From NCBI GenBank assembly GCA_016873715.1, contig VGWF01000042.1:1-34975 (forward strand): a stretch of 34,975 bases of DNA, written 5' to 3'. The position numbers were made by a program, and so were the translations under genes. Positions 9,150-17,700 of the stretch are shown here, piece after piece. The stretch's first letter is position 1. The number at the start of each line of letters is the position of its first letter. The DNA comes from Lentisphaerota bacterium (GTDB lineage Bacteria > Verrucomicrobiota > Kiritimatiellia > PWTM01). The notes beneath the pieces were generated by a model. The model saw only the letters and a list, made by a program, of their open reading frames with translations. It had not been told where the DNA came from and ran no database searches.

Positions 9150-9192
9150 CGCCGCCCCGCCGGGCGCGGATGCGCTGCATTCCCCCTCCCCG

Positions 9193-9216
9193 GTAGCGCC
9201 ACGGCTACGACGTGGC
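9193..9216. repeat. 24-bp double-hairpin motif, copy 1
   Basis: The motif begins GTAGCGCCACGGCTAC. Two alternative stems are possible: GTAGC with GCTAC, or GCCACG with CGTGGC. Copies 2 and 3 lie at 9286-9309 and 9654-9677, inside the 126-bp repeat. Confidence 0.75.
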
Positions 9217-9242
9217 GTGCGGAGGCGATGGCGGAGGCTGGG

Positions 9243-9368
9243 GAGGATGGGGACAGAGATGGATCGGGCTCTGTCCCCACAGCCCGTAGCGCCACGGCTA
9301 CGACGTGGCGAGCGATGACGACCGGGTCTTACATCTGGTGATGCGATCGCATCATCAGATGTAAGACG
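9243..9368. repeat. 126-bp composite direct repeat, copy A
   Basis: Composed in order of a GGGGACAGA...TCTGTCCCC hairpin (9249-9278), the double-hairpin motif (9286-9309), a linker and a 42-bp near-palindrome (9326-9367). It differs from copy B at only three positions by eye. This modular build resembles REP/BIME-type elements. Confidence 0.85.
9326..9367. repeat. 42-bp near-perfect palindrome
   Basis: It begins GTCTTACATCTG and ends CAGATGTAAGAC, with centre GCGATCGC. The 21-bp arms mismatch at one position. The second copy is at 9694-9735 with two mismatches. Confidence 0.85.
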
Positions 9369-9610
9369 GGGTGGTGGGGACAGAGATGAGGCGGGTCTCC
9401 GTTATTCCCTTGTCCCCATTTGTTTGTCTCTCCGCCGGTGGGCTGGTGGGGATTCGGGGGGGCGCACTGCCGCGCGCGGAACTGCGTCGTGAAGTTGATC
9501 GGAGGATGGGGACAGAGATGACGCAGGGGCTCGGGGGTCCGGCGAACGGCCGGCGGGGCCGCCGGCCCTCCCGGGTTCAGAAGGCCGGGACGGACGCTGG
9601 GCCCGAGGCG

Positions 9611-9736
9611 GAGGATGGGGACAGAGATGGATCGGGATCTGTCCACACAGCCCGTAGCGCCACGGCTACGACGTGGCGAGCGATGACGACCGGGTCTTAC
9701 ATCTGGTGGTGCGATCGCATCATCAGATGTAAGACG
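9611..9736. repeat. 126-bp composite direct repeat, copy B
   Basis: Same orientation and module order as copy A. One of its changes breaks the TCTGTCCCC arm (TCTGTCCAC), weakening the first hairpin. A fifth GGGGACAGAGATG copy follows at 9758-9770 without the rest of the unit. Confidence 0.85.
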
Positions 9737-9878
9737 TGGCGGTGGGAGGCGGAGGATGGGGACAGAGATGAATCGGGATCTCCGGTTTCCCGGCTCGCAT
9801 CCGTTCGCATCCGCGCAGGCCCTCAATGCCGTCGCCGCGCCGGCAACCGGCGGCCCGCCGCGGGCGTCACGCGGGCGT

Positions 9879-9906
9879 TTGCTCCCGCCCGGAAGCCTGC
9901 CATACT
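9879..9906 (+). promoter_or_regulatory. Promoter of the FecCD-type transporter operon
   Basis: TTGCTC (9879-9884), a 16-bp spacer and CATACT (9901-9906). The -10 ends 7 nt before GTG 9914, which would give a leaderless transcript. No cobalamin riboswitch or Fur-box-like sequence was recognised upstream. Confidence 0.5.
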
Positions 9907-9913
9907 GGCGGCC

Positions 9914-10939
9914 GTGGATTCCGCCCCCTCCAGCGCCCGGACGGCCGGGCTGCCGACCGCCGGGCGCCTGGCCGTCGAGGCCCTGGCGGCGGCGGCGCTG
10001 ACGGCGGCTCTGTTCGCCCTCTGCACTCGGGTCGGCCCGCTGTCGATCGACGGAGGCCGCTGGTGGAGCGACCCGGTCTGGATGCTGCGCGCGATGCGTC
10101 TTGCGGCGGCGGCCGCCGCCGGGGCGGGCCTCGCCGTCGCGGGCGCCGCGATCCAGGGACTGCTGCGCAACCCGCTCGGCGATCCCTACGTCCTCGGCAT
10201 CGCCAGCGGCGCGGGGGTCGGCGTGCGCGCGGGTCTCGCGCTCGGCGCGTGGGCGGGCTGGATCGCGTGGCGGACGCCGGCCTTCGCCTTCGTCGGCGCG
10301 CTGGTGGCGGCGGCCTCGGTTCATGCCGTCGCGCGGCGCCGCGGGCGTGTCGACCCCTTCTCGCTCATTCTCGCCGGCGTGATCGTCAACATCCTGAACG
10401 GCGCCCTGATCATGGCGCTCTACCTGGCGACGGATCCGCTCCGCGTGGACGAGTTCGCGCGCTGGGCGATGGGCGAGCTGCCGGAGGCGGTGGACCCGTC
10501 GCTGCTGGCGGTTTGCGGCGGCCTGGTCCTCGGCGCGTGGGCGGCGGCCTTCCGCCGGGCCGGCGCGCTGAACGCGCTGGGGCTGGGCGACGACGTGGCG
10601 CGTTCGCTCGGGGTTCCGGTCGGCGCGCTGCGTGTCGAGATCTTCGTCGGCTCGGCCCTCGCCACCGCGGCCGCCGTCGCGCTGGCGGGGCCGGTGAGCT
10701 TCGTCGGCCTGATGGTCCCGCACGTCGTCCGTCTCGCGACAGGACCCGACCATCGCCGGGTGCTCCTCCTGTCCGGCTTCGGCGGGGCGGTCCTGATGAT
10801 CGCGGCCGAAACGCTCTGCCGTGGTATCGGCCCGCATCTCGGAGCCGGCCGGCTGCCGGTGGGCCTTCTCACGGCGCTGCTGGGGGCCCCGTTCTTCATC
10901 GCGCTGCTGCGGCGGCGGTTCGCGGAGGAGGACGCATGA
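9914..10939 (+). CDS. FecCD/BtuC-family ABC transporter permease
   Basis: A 341-residue membrane protein, normal length for the family, with about ten helices. Recognisable segments are GAAIQGLLRNPLGDPYVLGIASGAG near residues 75-100, GPVSFVGLMVPHVVR and the C-terminal GRLPVGLLTALLGAPFF. The GTG 9914 start gives a short hydrophilic N-terminus (DSAPSSARTAG) before helix 1; no Shine-Dalgarno is seen. It overlaps the ATPase gene by ATGA. The family imports ferric siderophores, heme or cobalamin. No substrate-binding protein or TonB receptor is encoded nearby, so the substrate cannot be decided. Confidence 0.92.
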   Translation: MDSAPSSARTAGLPTAGRLAVEALAAAALTAALFALCTRVGPLSIDGGRWWSDPVWMLRAMRLAAAAAAGAGLAVAGAAIQGLLRNPLGDPYVLGIASGAGVGVRAGLALGAWAGWIAWRTPAFAFVGALVAAASVHAVARRRGRVDPFSLILAGVIVNILNGALIMALYLATDPLRVDEFARWAMGELPEAVDPSLLAVCGGLVLGAWAAAFRRAGALNALGLGDDVARSLGVPVGALRVEIFVGSALATAAAVALAGPVSFVGLMVPHVVRLATGPDHRRVLLLSGFGGAVLMIAAETLCRGIGPHLGAGRLPVGLLTALLGAPFFIALLRRRFAEEDA

Positions 10940-11724
10940 ACGCCGCGATCTCCGCGCGCGGGCTGGCCTTCGCGTACCGGCCCGCCGAGCCGGTGCTGCG
11001 CGGCGTCGACCTCGACGCGCGCGCGGGCGAGCTGGTCTGCATCCTCGGGCCCAACGGCGGCGGGAAGACGACGCTGCTGCGCTGCCTGCTCGGCCTCGCG
11101 GCGCCGTCGGGCGGGACCGTGACGATCGACGGCCGCCCGCTGGCGGGACTCCGGGCGCGCGAGCGCGCCCGCCGGCTCGCCTACGTGCCGCAGACGCCCG
11201 GCTCGGCGTTCGCCTTCAGCGCCCGCGAGATCGTACTCATGGGCCGTCTGTCGCATCTCGGGGCGCTGGGCCTGGCGGGGGCGCAGGACCTCGAGATCGT
11301 GCGCGCGGCGATGGAGATGACCGGCACCGAAGCGCTCGCGGGGCGCACGCTGGACGAACTGTCCGGCGGCGAGGCGCAGCGTGTGATGATCGCGCGGGCG
11401 CTGGCCCAGCAACCGACGATCCTGCTGCTCGACGAGCCGACCAGCCACCTCGACCTGCGCCAGCAGGGGTCGGTCACCTCGATGCTGCGGCGCGTCGCGC
11501 ACGACTGGCCGATGGCGGTTCTGTGCGTCAGCCACGACCTCAACGTCGCCGCGGCGTTCGCCGACCGGCTCGTGCTCGTCGCGGGCGGACGCATCGCGGC
11601 CGACGGTCCGCCGGCCGACGTGCTCCGGCCGGACCTCCTGCGAGAGGTCTACGGCATCGATGTCGACCTCGTCCCCCGTCCCGGGTCCGGCCCTCCGCTG
11701 GTGGTCGCCCGGGTGCCGGCGTGA
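10936..11724 (+). CDS. FecE/BtuD-family ABC transporter ATP-binding protein
   Basis: A 262-residue ATPase. Walker A is GPNGGGKT (38-45), the signature is LSGGEAQR (142-149), Walker B is LLLDEP (163-168) and the switch His is in CVSHDLN. The Q-loop segment AYVPQTP and the VREIVLMGR-like stretch (AREIVLMGR) are typical of siderophore/B12 importers. It is translationally coupled to the permease (ATGA), so the two form the membrane part of one importer. The remaining component, a periplasmic binding protein, is missing from this window. Confidence 0.95.
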   Translation: MNAAISARGLAFAYRPAEPVLRGVDLDARAGELVCILGPNGGGKTTLLRCLLGLAAPSGGTVTIDGRPLAGLRARERARRLAYVPQTPGSAFAFSAREIVLMGRLSHLGALGLAGAQDLEIVRAAMEMTGTEALAGRTLDELSGGEAQRVMIARALAQQPTILLLDEPTSHLDLRQQGSVTSMLRRVAHDWPMAVLCVSHDLNVAAAFADRLVLVAGGRIAADGPPADVLRPDLLREVYGIDVDLVPRPGSGPPLVVARVPA

Positions 11725-12152
11725 CCGGGCCCCGGGGCTGCCGGGCTGCCACGGCAGGCTGTCGCGGCGCCATCGAAGTCTTCGCCCCGTTCGGCGAGGT
11801 GCTCACGCTGCGATCAGATCCCGCCGCAAGACCGCCCGATCATCCTGCACCGGATCAAGGCTTCCCTCGCGGGCGCTCCGCCGCACACGAGCCGGTAAGT
11901 CCTGAGGCACCAGAAGAAAAGGCGCCTTCGTCGCTTGACATCAGCCGGGGCGTGTGGGAATCTATCGGGTTGCCGGGGGAGGGGTCTCCTGCTCAGTTCC
12001 GCCAGTGGCGCCCGCTGTGGGGTGTTGCTGGTCGTGCCGTCACGCAACCGCCGTCGCGCAAACAGTCTGATCGACGTCCGCCATTCCGGATGGGCCGGAG
12101 GGGCGGGCCGAGGCTGGCGCCCCGTTCGGGGGCATGGCCGCGGGAGGGTGAG
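11725..12152. other. Non-coding gap with promoter
   Basis: A 428-bp region with no supported gene. It begins with GC-rich fold-back sequence after the ATPase stop (CTGCCG...CGGCAG at about 11737-11758, a weak terminator candidate). It contains a consensus-like promoter at 11935-11963. A short open stretch at about 11810-11905 does not resemble a protein I recognise. Confidence 0.6.
11935..11963 (+). promoter_or_regulatory. Promoter of the deacetylase-like gene
   Basis: A perfect -35 TTGACA (11935-11940), 17-bp spacer and GAATCT (11958-11963). It implies an untranslated leader of about 180 nt, unusually long compared with other units in this window. Confidence 0.5.
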
Positions 12153-14279
12153 ATGAGCGCAAGAGGCATTCGGGCAGGGGGTTGGATTCGGGCGGCGTGG
12201 GCGGCGGGCGTGGTCGGATGCGCCCTGGCGTTCGCGGTGCCGGAGTCCCCGGCGAAGACGATCATCGTCCGGAGCGACGACGCGGAGGCCTTCTTCTGGA
12301 GCGGCCTCTTCCGCACGTTCACGGACACGCTGATCACCAACGGGATCCCTCACACGATCGGCGTGATCCCGTCGCAGACCAGCGGGGAGCTGATCTCCGA
12401 CGATGCGGCGATGACCGCCTATCTCAAGTCGATCAAGGGGATCTCCACCATCGAGCTGGCCCTTCACGGCTGGCAGCATTCCTACTACGAGTTCCAGTCC
12501 CTGACCCTGGCCCAGGCGGAGTCGAAGATCGCCTCCGGGCTTGCCGTTCTGCAGGCGGCCCTGGGGGTCGCACCGACCACGTTCATCCCCCCGCAAAACG
12601 CCTACAACAGCAACACGCTGCAGGCCTGCGCCAACAAGGGGCTCACCCGGTTCTCCGCGGCCGGCTACAACGATCCCTATGCCGGGCAGGAGCTGCCGGC
12701 GGGACTGCTGCACCTGCCGTCGACGGTCGATTCCCAGGACTGGAGCCGGGGCGGCGCGCTGAAGACCAGCGCCGCCGTCATCCAGGAATGCGTCGCGGCG
12801 CTCGCGTCGCGCGAGGTGATCGTCCTCCAGTTCCACTTCTGGGCCTTCGGCGACGATAACGGCGCCCTGGTGCCCGCGAACTACCAGGTGCTCCTCGAGA
12901 TCATCGGCTGGCTGAAGCAACAGGCCGCCCAGGGCGTCACGCTGACCACCATCGGCGCGTACGGCCGCGCCGTCCAGCCGCCCGACCCGCCGCCGGTGAC
13001 CTTCGTCGGCACCAACAAGACCCTCATCGTCCGCAGCGACGATGCGGAGGCGTTCTTCGGCCTCGACCTGCTCCGCACCGTCACGGACACGGTCATCAGC
13101 TACGGCGTCCCGCACACCCTCGGGGTGATCCCGTCGCACCCCAGCGGGGAGTTGCTCTCGGACGATCCCGGCATGGTGGCCTACCTGAACTCCATCAAGG
13201 GGACGCCCGGCGTCGAGCTGGCGCTCCACGGGTGGCAGCACGCGTCGTACGAGTTCGCGAACCTGACGCTGGCCGATGCGCAGTCGAAGATCACGGCGGG
13301 TCTCGCCGAACTGCAGGCGACGCTCGGGATCGTTCCGAAGACCTTCATCCCGCCCTACAACGCATTCAACTCGAACACGCTTCAGGCCTGCGTGAACAAG
13401 GGGCTGACCCGGTTCTCCGCCGCGTCCTACTCCGATCCCGCGGCGTGGACCGAATCGCCGCCGGGGCTGCTCCACGTCCCGTCGGTCGTCGACTTCCAGG
13501 ACTGGAACAACAACGGGGCCGTCAAGAGCGGCGCGCAGATCATCCAGGAGTGCGAGGCCGCGCTGGCCCTGCGCGACACCGTCGTCATCCAGATCCACTT
13601 CTGGGCGTTCGGCGACAGCTCGGGCGCGCTGGACCCCGTGCCGTACCGGAGCCTGGTCGACGTGCTCGCCTGGGTCCGGGCGCAGGGCGACCTGGGCGCG
13701 AAGCTGAAGACCATCGCGGCCTACGCGCCGCCCGCTCCGGCGGTGACGAACAAGGTGCTGACCGTGGCGGTTGCGGGCGCCAACGACGACGCGTACGAGG
13801 CCGGCGGCACGATGGTCCGCGGCGCCGCGTACACGATCGCGGGCAAGAGCGGGTCCACGGTTCACCGCGCCGGCTTCCGCTTCGCGAGCGTGAAGCTGCC
13901 GAAGACCGCGAAGATCGTCAGTGCGAAGCTCCGGCTCTCCTACAACTGGGCGAGCGGCGCGACGGACACCATCCTCTATGGCGAGGCCAGGGACAGCTCC
14001 GCGGCGTTCGCGACCACCAAGAACAACCTCTCCGGCCGCACGAAGACCTCCGCCACCGTCGCGTGGTCAGGCCTTCCGATCGCCGCCTGGGGGCAGGTGA
14101 TCGAGTCGCCCGACATCACGGCGATCGTGAAGCAGATCGTGAGCCGCACCGGGTGGAAGTCCGGGAACCCGATCACGATCCTCCAGTACGAGAACGCCGC
14201 CACCGCGAGGATCTGGGAGGCCATCACCTACGAAGGCGGGGCCTCCTTCGCGCCGAAGCTCGTCATCGAGTACCAGTAG
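12153..14279 (+). CDS. Secreted protein with two tandem polysaccharide-deacetylase-like domains and a C-terminal beta domain
   Basis: A 708-residue exported protein with a signal peptide (about 1-34). Two copies of a NodB-like (DUF2334-type) domain follow at about 35-272 and 289-526. Each has VRSDDAEAFF (Asp42/Asp43 and Asp296/Asp297) and LALHGWQH (His105/His109 and His359/His363), plus FIPP-N-AxNSNTLQAC; the Asp and His residues are metal-ligand candidates. Equivalent residues are offset by exactly 254, indicating internal duplication. Residues about 533-708 form a DNRLRE/CBM96-like beta domain (VSAKLRLSYNW). GGGAGGGTGAG precedes ATG 12153. Likely acts on extracellular polysaccharide, but the substrate is unknown. 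Confidence 0.8.
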   Translation: MSARGIRAGGWIRAAWAAGVVGCALAFAVPESPAKTIIVRSDDAEAFFWSGLFRTFTDTLITNGIPHTIGVIPSQTSGELISDDAAMTAYLKSIKGISTIELALHGWQHSYYEFQSLTLAQAESKIASGLAVLQAALGVAPTTFIPPQNAYNSNTLQACANKGLTRFSAAGYNDPYAGQELPAGLLHLPSTVDSQDWSRGGALKTSAAVIQECVAALASREVIVLQFHFWAFGDDNGALVPANYQVLLEIIGWLKQQAAQGVTLTTIGAYGRAVQPPDPPPVTFVGTNKTLIVRSDDAEAFFGLDLLRTVTDTVISYGVPHTLGVIPSHPSGELLSDDPGMVAYLNSIKGTPGVELALHGWQHASYEFANLTLADAQSKITAGLAELQATLGIVPKTFIPPYNAFNSNTLQACVNKGLTRFSAASYSDPAAWTESPPGLLHVPSVVDFQDWNNNGAVKSGAQIIQECEAALALRDTVVIQIHFWAFGDSSGALDPVPYRSLVDVLAWVRAQGDLGAKLKTIAAYAPPAPAVTNKVLTVAVAGANDDAYEAGGTMVRGAAYTIAGKSGSTVHRAGFRFASVKLPKTAKIVSAKLRLSYNWASGATDTILYGEARDSSAAFATTKNNLSGRTKTSATVAWSGLPIAAWGQVIESPDITAIVKQIVSRTGWKSGNPITILQYENAATARIWEAITYEGGASFAPKLVIEYQ

Positions 14280-14398
14280 CCTCCGGACATCCCCGTCCGC
14301 CGCCGCCGGGGGCGCCGATCCGGCCGCGCCGGGGCCCCGGCGGGACAGGCCCCGGCCGGCCCCGGTCGCCGGTATCGATCCCCTGTCGCGATTCGTCC

Positions 14399-14427
14399 TT
14401 GACCCGTGCGGCCTGGTACTCCATGAT
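14399..14427 (+). promoter_or_regulatory. padR-A2M operon promoter
   Basis: TTGACC (14399-14404), 17-bp spacer and CATGAT (14422-14427). The -10 box lies inside the left arm of the PadR-type dyad, so repressor binding would directly block RNA polymerase. Confidence 0.6.
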
Positions 14428-14456
14428 ACGTACTACGCACCGCATAGTAGTATCAT
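14423..14456. promoter_or_regulatory. PadR-type operator dyad
   Basis: The left arm ATGATACGTACTACGC and right arm GCATAGTAGTATCAT are near-perfect reverse complements (one extra base and one mismatch). It resembles the ATG-rich dyads (ATAC/GTAT) bound by PadR regulators. The site is AT-rich in a very GC-rich setting. It covers the -10 box, the probable start point and the first two bases of the padR ATG, strongly suggesting autoregulation. Confidence 0.75.
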
Positions 14457-14787
14457 GCAGGGCTGGGTCACACAGTTGAGGAAGGGGCTCGTCGAGCTGT
14501 CCGTGCTGCACGTGCTGCGGCGCGGCGAGAGCTACGGCTACGAGATCGTCCAGGCGCTGCGCGATGTCGACGCGCTGGCGGTTTCGGAGAGCACCGTCTA
14601 CCCCGTGCTGGCCCGCCTCCGCGACGAGGGCCTCGTGCGCGTCCGCGAGGGCGCCTCGCCCGAGGGCCCGCCCCGCCGCTACTTCTCGCTGACGCCGCAG
14701 GGCCGCCTGCGGCTGGCCGAACTGTCCGCCCACTGGGATCTCGTCGTCGCCGCGATGAAGCGCCTCCGCGAAACCAAGGATGCCTGA
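14455..14787 (+). CDS. PadR-family transcriptional regulator
   Basis: A 110-residue winged-helix regulator of the short PadR class. It opens with QLRKGLVELSVLHVLRRGES, then YGYEIVQAL, the recognition region SESTVYPVLARLRDEGLV and the wing PPRRYFSLTPQGR. The ATG at 14455 is required to keep the conserved N-terminal helix, even though it lies within the operator. Short PadR proteins are typically co-encoded with HAAS-domain membrane proteins. Here the next gene, 9 nt downstream, starts with such a domain, so the pair is probably a regulator and its membrane partner. Ligand unknown. Confidence 0.92.
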   Translation: MQGWVTQLRKGLVELSVLHVLRRGESYGYEIVQALRDVDALAVSESTVYPVLARLRDEGLVRVREGASPEGPPRRYFSLTPQGRLRLAELSAHWDLVVAAMKRLRETKDA

Positions 14788-14796
14788 GGAAGCCCC

Positions 14797-17700
14797 ATGA
14801 ATCTCCCCGCCGCACTGCAGCAACGGATCGAAACCTACCTCGACGACGTCCTCGCGCAGGCCGCGCTCGACCCCGCGGCGCGGCAGGAACTGCGCCGCGA
14901 TCTCGAGGCGCACATCCTGGACGCCCTTGCCCGCGATGGCGCCGCGCCCTCCGCCGAGCGGCTGGAGGCCGTTCTCGGCGCCATGGACCCGCCCGAGAGC
15001 TTCCGGCCCGGCGCGGGGCCCGTCGCCTCGGTCGAGACCGGCGCCCCCGCCGCCACGGGCGCGGGGACCGCCGGCGGTCGCTGGTTCGCGCTCGCGCTTG
15101 CCTTCCTCGCCCTCAACGCATGGGGCGTCTGGACGATGACGCGGTCGGCGTCCGACGCCGCGCCGCGCGTGGTGGCCGCGCCCGCGGCCGACGGCGTGAT
15201 CGCGAGCAACGAGCGTGTCGTCTGGGCCTTCAGCGCGGACATGGCCGGCGCCGTGCCGGATGCCGCCGCCGGCGAGCCCGTGCGCTTCGTTCCGCCCGTC
15301 CGCGGCACGTTCGAGTGGACCGGTCCGCGCGACCTCGTCTTCCAGCCCGCCGGCTCCTGGCCGCCCGCCACCGCCTTCGAGGCCGTGCTCTCGGACCGGC
15401 TCGCATCGGCCGCCGGGCGAACCGTGGACGGCGATCGCACCTTCCGTTTCCGCACCGCCCCGCTGAACCTGCTTGCCGTCGAGCAGGCCGGCCTGACGGC
15501 AGGCCGCGAGGTGACGCTGAAGCTCCGCTTCTCCGCCGCGCCCGAGCCGCGGGAACTGGCGAAGCACATCGTCCTCAAGACCGCCGGCGGCTCGCCGGTC
15601 GCGTTCAGCCGGATCGGGGACGTTCAGTCGGCCGACGTCCTCATCCGGACCGCGCCGCTGCTGGACGATCGCTTCGAACTGCGCATCCGCGCCGGCCTTC
15701 CGCCCGCCAAGGGCACGCTGCCGCTGCCGGACGACGAGGTCTACACGCTGGCCGTCGCGCCGCACCTGCAGCTGACGCGCCTGGCGCCGAACAGTCCGGC
15801 CTTCGAGGGCTGCCGCCTCGGGGCCTACTTCACCGAGGCGGTCGATGCCCGCAGCGCGCCGGCCCACATCACGGTCGAGCCGGCCGTGGCGTTCACCGTC
15901 GAGGCCTTCGAATCGTGGCAGGGCGCGGGGCTCACCCTGCGCGGCGACTTCCAGCCGGGCGCCGTCTACGACATCACGTTCAAGGCGACGCTGCAGTCCG
16001 AGGGCGGCTCGGCGCTCGGCCGCGAGGTGCGCCGGCGCGTCCAGTTCCCGCACCGCGCGCCGTCGCTGGCGATCGGGCTCGACGGCCGCTACCTCTCGCC
16101 GCGCGGCCCGCTGGCCGTGCCGCTCACCGCGGTCAACGTCCGCGAATGCAACGTGTCCGCCCGGCCGCTGCTGCGGCGCAATCTCGTCCACTTCGCGATG
16201 CGCGAGGCGGGACGGTTCTCCTCGACCTACGTCGACGACGCGCGCGACGCGGCGGACCAGCTCACCGGCACGGCGTCGAACCGGGTCGTCCGCTTCCCCG
16301 ACCGCCGCAACGAGACGCAACGGCTTCCGGTCGACCTGCGCGACTTCGCCGCGGACCGCGCGCTCGGCGCCTGGCTGGTCACCGCCGACGCACGCGACGT
16401 GCCGCCCGCGCACCGGCTGGTGGTCGTGACCGACCTGGGCCTGAGCGTGAAGCGCGGCCGCAGCGGCGCCCTCGTGTGGGTCACGTCCCTCCGCGACGCC
16501 ACGCCGGTCGCGGGCGCGAAGGTGACGGTCCTCGGCAACAACAACGCGGAGCTGGGGCAGGGAGTCAGCGACGCCGACGGCCTGGCGCTCGTTCCGCTGC
16601 GCGACGACGCCGAGATCGAGCCGTTCCTTGCGGTTGCGGAGAAGGGCGGCGATCTCTCCTTCCTGCGGCTCCCGGGCTCGGAGGTGGTGCAGGAAAAGGA
16701 CGTCGACGGCCGGCCCTACCTCGCCGCCGGCTTCGAGGCGTTCGTCTTCACCGACCGCGGCATCTACCGGCCGGGCGAGACGGTCCGCGTCAAGGCACTG
16801 GTCCGCAACCGCGAGATGCAGGCACCGGATCCGTTCCCGACCGTGCTGCGCGTGCGCCGGCCCGACGGCCGCATCGTCCGCGACCTGCCCGTCATGCTGG
16901 ACGATCTCGGCGCCGCCGAGGCGGCGGTGCGCATCGAGGAGTTCCTCCCGACCGGCCTCTACAGCTTCGAACTCGAGGTGCCGGGCACATTCAAGGTGCT
17001 GGGCTGGACCTCGGTGGCGGTCGAGGACTTCGTGCCGCCGCAGATCGAAGCGTCGGCGACGCTCCCGGCGGGCCGCCTCGCCGCCGGTGCGGGGATCGCG
17101 ATCGGGAGTTCCGCGCGCCACCTGTTCGGCCGCGCGGCGGACGGCCTCGCCGCGGAGGCCCGGGCGCGATTCGAGCCGGCGCCGTTCGAACCGAAGGGGT
17201 GGGACGGGTGGTCCTTCGGCGACGCCGAACGCTCGTTCCCGGCCCGCCCGCACGAACTCGGCCGCAAGGCGCTCGACGGGGAGGGGCGCGCGGAGTGGAA
17301 CGTGAAGGCCGATCCCGCGTGGCGTCCGCCGGCGGCGCTGCGGCTGGTCGCGGGGGTCACGGTCTTCGAAGCCAGCGGGCGCCCGGTGTCCGCGGTTGCG
17401 ACGGCGCCCCTGGACGTCTATCCCTACTACCTCGGCCTCAAGCCCGCGCGCGAAGGCGGGCACCTCCGCGTCGGCGAGCCGCTCCAGGTGGCCGTCGCCG
17501 CCGTCGCGCCGGACGGCGCGAAGGCCGCCGCGCCGGCGTCCGTGAAGGCGACGGTCGCCCGCATCGACTGGTCCGGCGCGCTGCGCCGCAACCCGGACGG
17601 CACCTGGTCGTGGAGGTCCGAGCGCACGCTGACGACGATCGCGCGGCAGGATCTCGAGCTGGCGGCCGGCGCGGGCGGATTCACGCTCCGCGTCGAGCAC

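Larger units (their letters stand above)
9150..9913. other. Intergenic repeat island
   Basis: A 764-bp region without a believable gene. It contains a 126-bp direct repeat in two copies (9243-9368 and 9611-9736), five copies of GGGGACAGAGATG, three copies of a 24-bp double-hairpin motif, two 42-bp near-palindromes and the promoter of the next operon. No REP-associated transposase reading frame was recognised. Confidence 0.8.

Noticed and set aside
9371-9520. Remnant of a REP-associated tyrosine transposase between repeats
   Set aside because: None of the family's expected N-terminal or HUH motifs was seen in any frame.
9193-9770. Possible CRISPR array
   Set aside because: The repeats are of different kinds and palindromic, unevenly spaced, and have no uniform spacers or cas genes.
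9780-9913. Cobalamin riboswitch before the BtuC-like permease
   Set aside because: No B12-box-like sequence or suitable fold was recognised, and the promoter lies directly against the start codon.
11810-11905. Possible transposase or gene remnant (frame reading IPPQDRPIILHRIK)
   Set aside because: Under 30 codons with no recognisable family; could be chance. A translated database search would be needed to support it.
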